Shown here: positions 1 to 8,468 of the stretch, one piece after another
Numbering within the stretch: position 1 is the first letter of the stretch
Layout: the number at the start of each line of letters is the position of its first letter
Assembly: GCF_019668465.1 (NCBI RefSeq)
Contig: NZ_AP024828.1
Coordinates: forward strand, 1,116,001-1,180,000
Direction of reading: 5' to 3'
Source of the DNA: Mycobacterium senriense
Lineage (GTDB): Bacteria > Actinomycetota > Actinomycetes > Mycobacteriales > Mycobacteriaceae
DNA length: 64,000 nucleotides
Position numbers and translations under genes: made by a program
The notes under the pieces: model-generated
Databases searched by the model: none
Told to the model about the DNA's origin: nothing
The model's input: only the letters and a program-made list of their open reading frames with translations

Positions 1-849
1 CAGGCGCACCAGATCAGTTGGGTCGCGCCCATCGGTCACCGCACCATCGAAGACGTGCTGATGCAGCAGTATTTCGAACGATGCCCGCCGTTCGCCGTGC
101 TGTCGGCGTTGCTGATCGGTGCGGCAATCGTGTTGTGGCTCAGCGGTTCCGCGCGTCTGGCGAATTCGCAGCGCCAGCTGCTGGTGCTCGCGACGAGCTG
201 GCTCGCGGCGCCGACGGCCGCGATCGTGACGTATTCGGCGCTGGTTCATCCGATCTACACGCCGCGCTACCTGTGTTTCACCGCGCCGGCGCTGGCGCTG
301 ATCCTGGGGGTCTGCGGTGGCGCGGTGGTCGCCAAACCGTGGGTGACGACGGCGGTCGTCGGCCTTTTCGCCGTGGCCGCCGCGCCCAATTACGTTTGGG
401 TGCAACGTAACCCGTATGCCAAGTACGGCATGGACTACAGTCAGGTCGCCGACCTGATCACCGCGAAGGCCGCGCCTGGCGACTGCCTACTGGTGAACGA
501 CACGGTGACGTTCATGCCGGCACCCATGCGCCCACTGCTGGCGGCGCGCCCGGATGCCTATCGCAAGCTGATCGATCTCACGCTGTGGCAGAAGGCGACC
601 GACCGCAACGACGTCTTCGACACCAATCTCATCCCCGAGGTGGTGGCCCGGCCGCTGAGCCAGTGCGGGGTCGTCTGGATCATCACCCAGGCCGACCCGT
701 CCCAGCCGGCGCACGAGCAGGGTCCGGCGCTGCCGCCCGGCCCAGTCTATTGGGCGAGCACCGCCTTCGCGGTGCCGCACGACCTGGGCTTCCGGCTGGT
801 GGAGCGCTGGCAGTTCAACCTGGTCCAGGTGCTCAGAGCGGAGCGCTAG
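1..849 (+). CDS. Membrane glycosyltransferase-like protein, C-terminal part
   Basis: The frame is already open at base 1, so the start lies outside the window; 282 residues are visible. The first 130 or so residues hold about four hydrophobic stretches separated by short loops, with HPIYTPRYL between two of them, a type of segment common in GT-C (family 39/PMT-like) mannosyltransferases. A soluble tail of about 150 residues follows. The fit is to a polyprenyl-phosphate-sugar-dependent transferase of the cell envelope, but the catalytic N-terminal loop is missing from view and the substrate is unknown. The stop codon directly abuts that of the convergent GH16 gene. Confidence 0.6.
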   Translation, partial: QAHQISWVAPIGHRTIEDVLMQQYFERCPPFAVLSALLIGAAIVLWLSGSARLANSQRQLLVLATSWLAAPTAAIVTYSALVHPIYTPRYLCFTAPALALILGVCGGAVVAKPWVTTAVVGLFAVAAAPNYVWVQRNPYAKYGMDYSQVADLITAKAAPGDCLLVNDTVTFMPAPMRPLLAARPDAYRKLIDLTLWQKATDRNDVFDTNLIPEVVARPLSQCGVVWIITQADPSQPAHEQGPALPPGPVYWASTAFAVPHDLGFRLVERWQFNLVQVLRAER

Positions 850-1677
850 TCACCAGATGTGGATCCAGTCGACGAGCATGTCCGCCGGGAGACCGGCAGC
901 GGCCGGATCTCCGGCGCCGACCCCACCGACGGCCAGGGTGAACATGGGCGTCATCCAGTAGCCGGGATTGTTGAAGGGCCACCGGAAGTCGTCGGGGGCG
1001 CCCCCGTGCACGTGAATGGGTTTGTTCGGAACGCTGAAGTACTGCGCCCCGTCTCGGGCGAATTGAAATCCCTCCTCGCCCCAGTGCATTCGCCAGGTGT
1101 GCCAGGCGCCGTCGACCATGCCGGGAATCGATTTGCCTTCCCAGGTCTTCCCGTTCGACGCGGCGTGCACCGTCGTTCCCGGCGGCCACGAGCCGTTGCC
1201 GTACCACTCGAAAAGGTCGACCTCACCGTCCGGCAGCGGATCCTCGTTGACACCCCAGAAGGCCGACCAAAGGCCCGGCTCCAAGCAGTCCAGCTTGATC
1301 TTCGCCTCCCAGGTCTGGTTGATCATGCTCCGGAAGTTCCCCCGCAGTTTGGCGCCGTAGTAGGTGTCCCCCTCGCGGGTGGCGCGCAAGACGAGGTTGG
1401 AATTGCCGTCCTGGAACACATTTCGGCGGTCGTCGCGGTAGATCCCCGCGACCGGCGGGAACACGTCGTCCTGCCAGGTCTGGACGGTCCATTTCCCCGG
1501 ATCGGGAGCCGAGCCCGCCGGGCCGTCGAACTCGTCGGCGAAGATGTAGCCGCCGCCCCCCGCCGACGGCGCGGCAGGCACCGACGGGCCGGACGGGGTG
1601 GCCCAGGCACCCGGCAAGCGCATCGCAGCCCCGATCATGCCGAGGCCCGACATCAACATCATGCTGCGACGATCCAT
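850..1677 (-). CDS. Exported glycoside hydrolase family 16 protein (beta-1,3-glucanase-like)
   Basis: A 275-residue protein resembling Rv0315 of M. tuberculosis. It begins MDRRSMMLMSGLG, a twin-arginine-like signal, followed by a hydrophobic Ala/Gly stretch and a Pro/Ser-rich linker to about residue 40. The GH16 active-site signature E-x-D-x-x-E is intact (E152, D154 and E157 in GEVDLFEWYG), and the region FADEFDGPAG near residue 46 is the usual GH16 domain start. The protein probably hydrolyses or binds beta-1,3-glucan outside the cell. The role in a mycobacterium is uncertain. The family assignment is firm and the substrate is inferred. Confidence 0.85.
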   Translation of the reverse strand: MDRRSMMLMSGLGMIGAAMRLPGAWATPSGPSVPAAPSAGGGGYIFADEFDGPAGSAPDPGKWTVQTWQDDVFPPVAGIYRDDRRNVFQDGNSNLVLRATREGDTYYGAKLRGNFRSMINQTWEAKIKLDCLEPGLWSAFWGVNEDPLPDGEVDLFEWYGNGSWPPGTTVHAASNGKTWEGKSIPGMVDGAWHTWRMHWGEEGFQFARDGAQYFSVPNKPIHVHGGAPDDFRWPFNNPGYWMTPMFTLAVGGVGAGDPAAAGLPADMLVDWIHIW

Positions 1678-1981
1678 CTAAACCACCAATCGTTCCAGCC
1701 GGCTCGTCAAGCTCGGCGAATTCTCCCCAGGCAACTCTCGCAAACGGTGTTATGAAACCACGCGGTGGGGTGGGCCGCATCCCGGTGTCGCGATCCGCGC
1801 GCGGCATTCCCGGCCGCGACCCGCGGGCCGGTCCATCGCTGCCATCCCCCTGGCATAAGCAAGCGACGATAGCAGCCGCGGACCCGATTTCCTGGGATTT
1901 CCCACCCCAATTATCAACCACGTTGACATTCGCGGCGCCGCTGGTATCAAGGAGGTTGATGGTTTAAGAAAGGAAATCAAC
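1678..1981. other. Intergenic region between divergent genes
   Basis: About 300 bases between the starts of the GH16 gene and the Gly-rich PadR-like gene. Apart from the promoter-like block before the downstream gene (annotated separately), I see no coding signal or RNA gene. Confidence 0.5.
1923..1981 (+). promoter_or_regulatory. Putative promoter and inverted repeat before the PadR-like gene
   Basis: TTGACA at 1923-1928 and TATCAA at 1945-1950, 16 bases apart, look like a sigma-A-type promoter. Downstream, GTTGAT (1955-1960) and ATCAAC (1976-1981) form a 6-base inverted repeat that encloses the Shine-Dalgarno sequence AGAAAGGAA. Such a repeat over the ribosome site would suit autoregulation by the winged-helix product, but this is inference. 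Confidence 0.4.
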
Positions 1982-2590
1982 ATGTCTCATGGATTCTTCG
2001 GCGGTTTCGGTGGACCCGGCTTTGGTGGTCCCGGTTTCGACGGTCCCGGCTTTGGCGGTCCCGGCTTTGGCGGCCCTGGCTTCGGGGGCCCGGGTGCAGG
2101 CGGTCCCGGCGTCGCGCCCTTCGCCAAGAAGGGTCGTCACGGCCTCAAGCGCGCGGCGTTCGTCACCGCGGCATTGCTGTTGGACGGGCCGGCCGACGCC
2201 GCGCAGGTGGTGCAGCGGGTGTCCGACGCGACCGGCGGCGCGTTCACCCCTCCGCAGGACGTGGCCGAGCTGGCGATCGGCATTCTCGCCGGCCGCGGCG
2301 TGGTCACCGTCGACGACGGCGTGGCGACGCTGACCGAGCTCGGCCGAAACCTGCTGGCCTGGCGCGGGATCAGCAGCGAGACCGCGCACGCCTTCCTGGG
2401 TCGGGCGGCCAAGTTCGGCGACGTTCTCAAGATCCGCAAGGAGTTCTTCGAGATCGCCGGGTTGGCCCGCACCATCGCATGGACGGGCACCGACGAGCAG
2501 AAGCAGCAGCTCGCCGAGACCCGGACCAAGGTGCTCGAGGCGCTGACCGATGCGCGCAAGGCGCTGCACCGGGTCCTCGGCGAGGCCTAG
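1982..2590 (+). CDS. Gly-rich-tailed PadR-like winged-helix protein
   Basis: A 202-residue protein. Residues 4-43 are a run of GFGGPG-type repeats; the rest resembles the PadR family layout: a helical start GRHGLKRAAFVTAALLL, a winged-helix-like block with DDGVATLTELGRNLL, and a C-terminal helix (DEQKQQLAETRTKVLEAL) of the kind used for dimerisation. Many actinobacterial PadR-like regulators have a similar Gly/Phe-rich head. A strong Shine-Dalgarno (AGAAAGGAA) precedes the ATG. It ends in a 4-base overlap with the convergent oxidoreductase. DNA binding is inferred and no target is known. Confidence 0.55.
   Translation: MSHGFFGGFGGPGFGGPGFDGPGFGGPGFGGPGFGGPGAGGPGVAPFAKKGRHGLKRAAFVTAALLLDGPADAAQVVQRVSDATGGAFTPPQDVAELAIGILAGRGVVTVDDGVATLTELGRNLLAWRGISSETAHAFLGRAAKFGDVLKIRKEFFEIAGLARTIAWTGTDEQKQQLAETRTKVLEALTDARKALHRVLGEA
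1991..2110 (+). repeat. Tandem GFGGPG-coding repeat
   Basis: Imperfect tandem copies of an 18-base unit of the type GGTCCCGGCTTTGGC within the 5' end of the PadR-like gene, encoding residues 4-43. Copy number could vary between strains by slippage. Confidence 0.75.
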
Positions 2591-3606
2591 CGAGGGCTGG
2601 GTTCGCTGAGCCTGACCAGGGTCTTGCCGACGTTGACCCCGGTGAACAGGCCGTTAAGGGCATCGACACAGGACTCGATGCCCTCAAAGATGGTCTGGCG
2701 GTATTGGAGTCGGCCTTCGGCCTCCCACTGGCGTAGCGCGGCGAACGCCTCGTCGAAGCGGCCCCACTGATCGAGCGCGTTGAACCCCTGCATCAGCGCG
2801 GTCTTGGACAGCAGGTTCACGTAGTTGGCCGGTCCGGGGTGGTCCCCGGTGAGGTAGCTCGAGATGACGCCGCACAAAACGACGCGCGCGCGGGCGGCCA
2901 GGCGGCCCAGCACGGCGTTGAGGATGGGGCCGCCCACGTTGTCGAAGTAGACGTCGACGCGTTGCGGGCAATGCTTTTTCAGCGCCGCCACGATGTCGTC
3001 GTTCTTGTAGTCGATGCACGCGTCGAATCCGAAGTCCTCCACCACCGCGCGGCATTTCTCCGGCCCGCCCGCGATGCCCACCACCCGGGCGCCGGCGATC
3101 TTGGCGATCTGCCCGGCGACCGATCCGGTGGCGCCCGCGGCGGCCGACACCACCACCGTCTCCCCGGGTTGCGGCCGGCCGATGTCGGTCATCCCGAAAT
3201 AGGCGGTGGCGCCCGTCGGCCCGTAGACGGACATGATGGCCAGCTGATCGTCCTCGCCCGGAATCGGCGTGCTGAACACGTCGTCGCGGATGAGCACGTA
3301 TTCCTGGAAGCCGGTCAGCGTGGTGACGACGTCGCCGACGGCGTAGGCGTCGCACCGCGACGCGACCACCTCGCCGATCCCGGCCGCCCGGATGACCTCC
3401 CCCAGCTGCACCGGCGGGAGGTAGCTCGGCTGGTCGTCCAGCCAGGTGCGGGCGGCGGCGTCGATGCCGACGTAGGTGGTCCGCAACAGCGCCTCGCCGT
3501 CGGCGGGTTCGGGCGCGGGCGTGGTGACCATTTCCGTGTCATCCGGCCGGACAAGCCCGGAGGGGCGGCGACGAAGGAGGACCTGGCGATTCGGCAAATC
3601 GGGCAC
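2587..3606 (-). CDS. NADPH-dependent medium-chain oxidoreductase (CurA/PTGR-like)
   Basis: Zinc-free medium-chain dehydrogenase/reductase that reduces activated double bonds with NADPH. The nucleotide-binding motif is clear (AAAGATGSVAGQIAKIAG then GIAGG), as is the family segment YFDNVGGPILNAVL. With the GTG start at 3606 the protein has 339 residues, normal for the family. An ATG at 3660 would add 18 residues but would leave only three bases to the divergent DUF3060 gene, so I prefer 3606. The start is the least certain part; the physiological substrate cannot be told from sequence. Confidence 0.8.
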   Translation of the reverse strand: MPDLPNRQVLLRRRPSGLVRPDDTEMVTTPAPEPADGEALLRTTYVGIDAAARTWLDDQPSYLPPVQLGEVIRAAGIGEVVASRCDAYAVGDVVTTLTGFQEYVLIRDDVFSTPIPGEDDQLAIMSVYGPTGATAYFGMTDIGRPQPGETVVVSAAAGATGSVAGQIAKIAGARVVGIAGGPEKCRAVVEDFGFDACIDYKNDDIVAALKKHCPQRVDVYFDNVGGPILNAVLGRLAARARVVLCGVISSYLTGDHPGPANYVNLLSKTALMQGFNALDQWGRFDEAFAALRQWEAEGRLQYRQTIFEGIESCVDALNGLFTGVNVGKTLVRLSEPSPR

Positions 3607-3663
3607 GATCGTAAAAACTACCGAATGGGCCGGAAAGGCAGAAGCGAATGGCATATTCATTGC

Positions 3664-4317
3664 ATGGCAGCAAACGAAGACCCGGAAGACCGGATCCGGG
3701 AACTCGAGCGCCCACTCGCCGAGACGGCCCGGGCGTCAGAACAGCTCAGTTCGCAGCCCGCCGGCCAGAATTATCCGCCCGGCCCGGTGGGCGCCCCGCC
3801 CCCGCCGCCGGCCCCGTGGACATACGCTGGCCCACCCCGGCCACGTCCCTCCAGCAACCGCGTCTGGTGGATCCTCGGCACGGCCGTCGTCATCGGCATA
3901 TTGGCCCTCGCGGGTGGCATCGCGGCCTTTGCCGCACACCAGCTTTCCGGCGTGAAGTCGATCATCGCGACGCCGCCAACCATCTCCAAACCGTTTGGCC
4001 CACCACGCATTTCGACGAATCCCGGCCCGTCAACCTCGCCCGCCGCACCGCCGGGCACCGAGCTCAGCGTCGCCGGCATCAACGAGAACCGGACCATCGC
4101 CTGTAACGACAACATGGTCAGCGTCAGTGGGGTTTCGAACACGGTGACGATCACCGGGCATTGCGCCAGCCTGTCGGTGTCCGGCGTGCAGAATTCGATC
4201 ACCGTCGAGGCCGTCGAGACCATCGAGGCCTCCGGCTTCAACAACAAGGTCACCTACCACTCCGGCGCGCCGAAGGTCAGCAACTCCGGCGGCTCGAACG
4301 TGGTGCAGCAGGGCTGA
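3664..4317 (+). CDS. Membrane-anchored DUF3060 protein
   Basis: A 217-residue protein, resembling Rv0314c in size and context. The cytoplasmic N-terminus is charged, then Pro-rich (about residues 38-60). One membrane segment follows (WWILGTAVVIGILALAGGI, about residues 75-95), then a Pro/Ser linker and an extracellular domain with repeated N-x-x-x-x-x-G/S turns (NMVSVSGVSNTVTITGH) typical of DUF3060, which is predicted to form a beta-solenoid-like fold. Function unknown. The ATG at 3664 lies just 57 bases from the start of the divergent oxidoreductase. Confidence 0.7.
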   Translation: MAANEDPEDRIRELERPLAETARASEQLSSQPAGQNYPPGPVGAPPPPPAPWTYAGPPRPRPSSNRVWWILGTAVVIGILALAGGIAAFAAHQLSGVKSIIATPPTISKPFGPPRISTNPGPSTSPAAPPGTELSVAGINENRTIACNDNMVSVSGVSNTVTITGHCASLSVSGVQNSITVEAVETIEASGFNNKVTYHSGAPKVSNSGGSNVVQQG

Positions 4318-4331
4318 GCCGAAAACGGCTG

Positions 4332-4718
4332 CTAGGCAGGCTCTTCGGTGTCGTTGTCCAGGACGCTGACCGCGATGCCGTAGGGCAGGAAACGCACCCT
4401 GCGTGTGGGATCGACGTTCTCCTTGTTGGCCCGCAGTGCGTCGAGTTCGGTCGCATAGACCTGTTCGACGCGCGCGCCACCGTTGGCGTCCACCGTGTAG
4501 ATGGCCCACACGCCCTCACCGGCTTCGCCCGCGGTTTCCGGAGCTCTGCGCGGGCGTCGCGACAGGTCGTCGAAAAAGGCGGACCAGCCCGTCCGGCCCC
4601 CGGGACCGGCCACGAGCCTGCTGACCCGCTCGAACACGTCGCGCAGCCCTTCGCTGCCCTCCCGGATCATTCGATCGAACTCGTCGGGGTCGAATCCGAA
4701 TCCACTGTGCTCGCCCAC
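4332..4718 (-). CDS. Conserved mycobacterial hypothetical protein
   Basis: A 128-residue soluble acidic protein (Rv0313-like in size and place). The N-terminal part, about residues 8-60, is helical with many charged residues; the second half has alternating hydrophobic stretches (VWAIYTVD, VRFLPYGIAVSVLD) suggesting a small alpha/beta domain. No catalytic motif. It lies downstream of the two proline-rich membrane protein genes on the same strand and may be cotranscribed with them. Function not recognised. Confidence 0.65.
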   Translation of the reverse strand: MGEHSGFGFDPDEFDRMIREGSEGLRDVFERVSRLVAGPGGRTGWSAFFDDLSRRPRRAPETAGEAGEGVWAIYTVDANGGARVEQVYATELDALRANKENVDPTRRVRFLPYGIAVSVLDNDTEEPA

Positions 4719-4784
4719 GCGACCTCCTAGGCGCTCGTGCCGTACCTGCCAGTGTGCGCTCAGTCGGCGGCGTTTGCCACGTGC

Positions 4785-6222
4785 TTACTGGCCGGGCGGC
4801 GGCGGCGGGTTGATCGGAATCGGCACCGTGACGAACGGGAAGTGCAGGTACATCGTCACCGGTGGCTGCCGGGGCAGCTGCGGTGCGGCCGGCGGGGGCG
4901 CGGGCGCCGGTGCGGCCGGCGGGGGCGCGGGTGCCGCGGCCGGCGGGGGGTGCCGCCTCTTGGACCGGTGGGGGCGCCTGCCGGACGGGCGGCGGCACGT
5001 ACTGCGGCGCCTGCCGGGTCGGTGCGCGATAGACCGGGGCCGCGGGCGGCTGAGTGACCTGGGTCTGCGGCGCGGGCTGCTGCACCGGCGACGGCGCGGG
5101 GGCTGGTGCGGCCACCTCCGACGGGCTGGGCGCCGGCGCGGGACTCGGAGCAGGTACCTGAGCCTGCGGCGGGTTGCTCGGCGGGGGCGCCTGCGGCGGG
5201 TTGCTCGGCGGCGGCGCGGGCAGCTGGACTCCCGGCGTGGCGACGCTAACGCCCGAATTGTGCCGAACGTCGGACCCCGGGCGATCCGACGTCAACGTCA
5301 CCAGCACCACCCCGCCTATCGCGGCGACGATGGCGGCCAGGGCGCTACCGGCCAGCAGCATGGACCAGGGCCGGCGCGAGGGCTTGTCGTCCTCGTCCGG
5401 GACTGCGCTGTACGCCCGGGCGCCGGTGCCGAAGTCGGCGTTATCCCAGACGTCCAGATAGGTCGGGCTGATCGCGGGCGGGCTCAGCTCTCCGGTGCCC
5501 GGATCCAGCGCGTAGGCCAGGGCCGCCGTCGACGACGCGAACAGCGGGGCGTTCGCCGACGCCAGAGCCGCCCCGCGGGCCAGGGCCATGTCCGGCTCCT
5601 CGGGCCCGGTGACCGGAAGCGGGGTGGCCGCCTCGAGCGTTGACTTCAGCGCCACGATGTCGGTTCCGCAGCCGATCAGGAACACACCGTCAGCCCGGGA
5701 CCCGCGCGCGTCCAGACCGGAGACCATCGTCGCCAGTTCGGCGGCCAGGCCTCCCGCGCGAGCGTCGCCGGTCTGGCGCCGGTGCAGGTCGACGATGGAG
5801 CCGTCGGCGACGTCGACCACGGCCAGCGTCGCGTTCGCGGGCTCGACGAACAGCATCGCGAGGCGCTCGTAGCCCAGCGCGTAGCCCACCGTCTGCGCCA
5901 GCGCGGCCGCAGCGAGCAACGGTGCGACCAACATCACGCCGCCCAGCTCGTGGGTCGCGATCGCCTCCCGTAGCGCCCCGACGCCGGCCGGGTCACTCCA
6001 GGTGACCCCGGTCGAGGTCAACCGGTGACCGCCCTCTAACACGCCTTCACGGCTGCCGATGATCGCGTCGATCACCTGATCGACCGCACCGGCGGCCGAA
6101 TTCCCCGCGGCCCCAACCGCGAACTCTTCCTGTTCGACGGTCACGCCGTCAGCATTTTGGCCTTCGATCGCTACCAGGCGGACTGTCCTGGGAGCCATCG
6201 ACATCCCAAGCACGATGTCCAC
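4785..6222 (-). CDS. Proline-rich membrane protein (DUF7159-like), frameshifted
   Basis: The first 280 residues form a soluble actin/Hsp70-like domain fragment (MDIVLGMSMAPRTVRLVAIEG start). A membrane segment (SMLLAGSALAAIVAAIGGVV) and a long Pro/Ala/Gln tail follow. The frame breaks in a C6 tract on the coding strand (4945-4950): as written the tail becomes Arg-rich and would run to 4516 through the next gene. With one C removed the tail reads PPPAAAPAPPPAAPAP, then MYLHFPFVTVPIPINPPPPPGQ-type sequence and stops at 4785. The restored frame is the expected one, so this is a one-base insertion or a sequencing error. Paralogous in design to the adjoining Hsp70-like gene. Function unknown. Confidence 0.6.
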
Positions 6223-6354
6223 GTAACGCCTCCAAGGTCTTTTTCAACGCCCTTCGCGAGGGCATGACGGGAGGAACCCCGTCTGAACTTGGTGACCTAA
6301 ACGTTACGCGTGTGCGGCTGTGCGCGCAGGAGGCGTGCGTACGCAGGAACGACG

Positions 6355-8314
6355 CTAATAACCCGGCCCGAGGAACGGGTTCTGCGAGCTCCCCGGATAC
6401 TGCGGATACTGGCTCCCCGGATACTGATTCCCCGGATACGGCTGATATTGCGGGTATTGCGGGGTCGAAGGCGCCTGCTGCTGAGGAACCGGCACCGGAA
6501 TCGGTATCGGGAGCAGCGGAACGCGGATCCACTCCGTCGTCATCGGCACCGTCGTGCTGGTGGTGGTCGGCGGCGGCGGTGGCGGCGGCGGGGTGGTGGT
6601 TTCCATCGGTGGCGGCGGAACCGTCGTGGTGATCGTCGGTTGTGGCGGCGCGGTAGTCGGCGGCGCCGTGTGCCTCGGGGTGTAGACGGGCGCCGGCGGT
6701 GCGGTGGTGACCACCACCGGCGGCGGCGGCGGGGGGCGGCGGCGACGGCGGCGGGGGCGGCGGCGGCGGCGGCGCCGGGCTGGGGATGGGTTGCGCGCTC
6801 GGCGGCGGGGGCGGGGGCGGTACCGCGGTGGGCGGTGGCGGTGCCACCGGACGCGGCGCCACGGAGTTGGCAGGCGGCGCGGGCAGCGGCGCGACGGAGG
6901 GCGGCGGGGCCGGACGGTTTTCAATCCCGGTCAGCGTGTAGGCCACCCCGCCGATCGCCGTCATGGCGACCACGGCTGACATGCCGATGATCAACTGGGA
7001 GAACCGAAGCCGGAACCGGGGCTGGCGTTCCCGCGGCGGTTCGATGACGTTGAGCCGCATCGACCAGCCGGCCGGACCGTCCTCGTCGTAGGTTTCGCCA
7101 CCGAACCGCATCCGCAGATCGCCGGGGTATTCGGTTTGCGACCAAGCCAATTCGCGATCGGTCAGCGCCTCGTCGTCGATCACCAGCACATCGCCGGCGC
7201 CGAGGTCCACGACATCACCGGTCGCGTCGGCCGACGCGAGTAGCCCGATCGACGTCCGCGTGCGCAGATCCAGCTCGCCGCCGCGCGAGGCCAGGATCAG
7301 CGCACCGCTGGCCGCCGCCAGGGCCGGTTGCGACGGCGTCAGGATCGGCGTGCGGCCGTGCATCGAAAGCCGTTCGGTGACAAGCGGAATGCGCGCGCCT
7401 CCGCCGACCGTGACCACCGCGGCAAGGTCCGACCAGCTCTTGCGGTAGCGCACCAGCATGTCGTCGAAGGCGTAGATGAAGCCGGTCAGCCGGTCCTGGA
7501 TCAGCTCTTCGAGGTCGTCCTGCGTCAACGTCAGGCTGCAACTGCGCCCGCCCAGCACCGCGGTGATGTCGGTGGTCATCTCGGTCGAGAGCCGCTCTTT
7601 GCCCGCGCGGCATTGCTCCCGGAGTTCGATGAGCTGCCCGACACCGGCGGTGCTGGCCGGGTCGAGGCCGCTGCCGTGACCCAGCTCCTCGAAGGCACGC
7701 AGCTGCAACTCCTGGTCGATCTCGTCGCCGGACAACGCCTCGTAACGCAATGTGGCGCTGACGAGTTCAAAGTCCCCCGCCACATTGACCAAGGTGGCCG
7801 AGGTGCCGCTGCCGCCGAAATCGAGCAACCCCACGACGCCCTCGTCGGGCAGACCGAGCTCGGCCTTTACCGCGGTCAGCGACGCGATCGCGTCGCTGAC
7901 CAGCCGCGGCGCCATACCGCTTCGCACGAAGCCCAGATGCGTCCGCAGGGCATCCCGCAACGCCTGCACCGTCGCGGGTTTCCAATGCGCCGGCACGGCG
8001 ATGGAAATCTCCGAGCACGCCGCATCCGCACCGGCGGCACGCACCATCGCGTCCAGCGCCTCCACCGTCAGCAGCTCCGGATCGTGCGCGGAACCGTCGG
8101 GTGACACCAGCGCGACGGAATCACCGATGCGCTCGATAAAGCCCTTCATCGGTACGCCAGGCTCGGCTAGATGCGGGTTCTCTTCGGGTGCACCAATTTT
8201 CGGTGCACAGTGCGGATAAAGGGTAAGCACGGACCGGCGGCTAACCGGCGGGCTTCCGTTACGCGCAGCGACCAGGTTCGTGGTCCCGATCGACAACCCA
8301 AGTGGGTCGTACAT
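6355..8314 (-). CDS. Hsp70-like membrane protein with Pro/Thr-rich tail, frameshifted
   Basis: Resembles Rv0312. The N-terminal 400 or so residues are a DnaK/actin-like ATPase fold: LGLSIGTTNLVAA (phosphate 1), LLDFGGSGTSATLV (phosphate 2) and VVTVGGGARIPLV (adenosine motif). One membrane segment follows near residue 455, then an extracellular Pro/Thr tail ending in YPGNQYPGSQYPQYPG. The ATG at 8314 has GAAGG ten bases upstream and gives the family N-terminus; an ATG at 8335 lacks this. A C6 tract (6731-6736) has one base too many: removing one C joins PPPPP to VVVTTAPPAP and leads to the stop at 6355. Unedited, the frame runs on to 6149. Confidence 0.65.
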
Positions 8315-8468
8315 AGAGCGAAAACCTTCGTCCATAGGGGTCGGTGGCCAGCGTTAACGATAGCCGCGGACACGCGGAAAGCCGATGCTTCGCAATGTCA
8401 TTGGTATCCGCTCGATGCGCTTGCGTCACCGAAGCGGTACCGAAAACCCCTTGACAAAAAGCCTTGTG

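Noticed and set aside
2839-3663. Open frame extending the DUF3060 gene upstream by about 275 codons
   Set aside because: It runs antisense through the MDR oxidoreductase; the ATG at 3664 gives the normal protein.
4785-8314. Programmed frameshifting at the two C6 tracts
   Set aside because: C6 without a slippery heptamer or downstream structure is not a known site; error or mutation is simpler.
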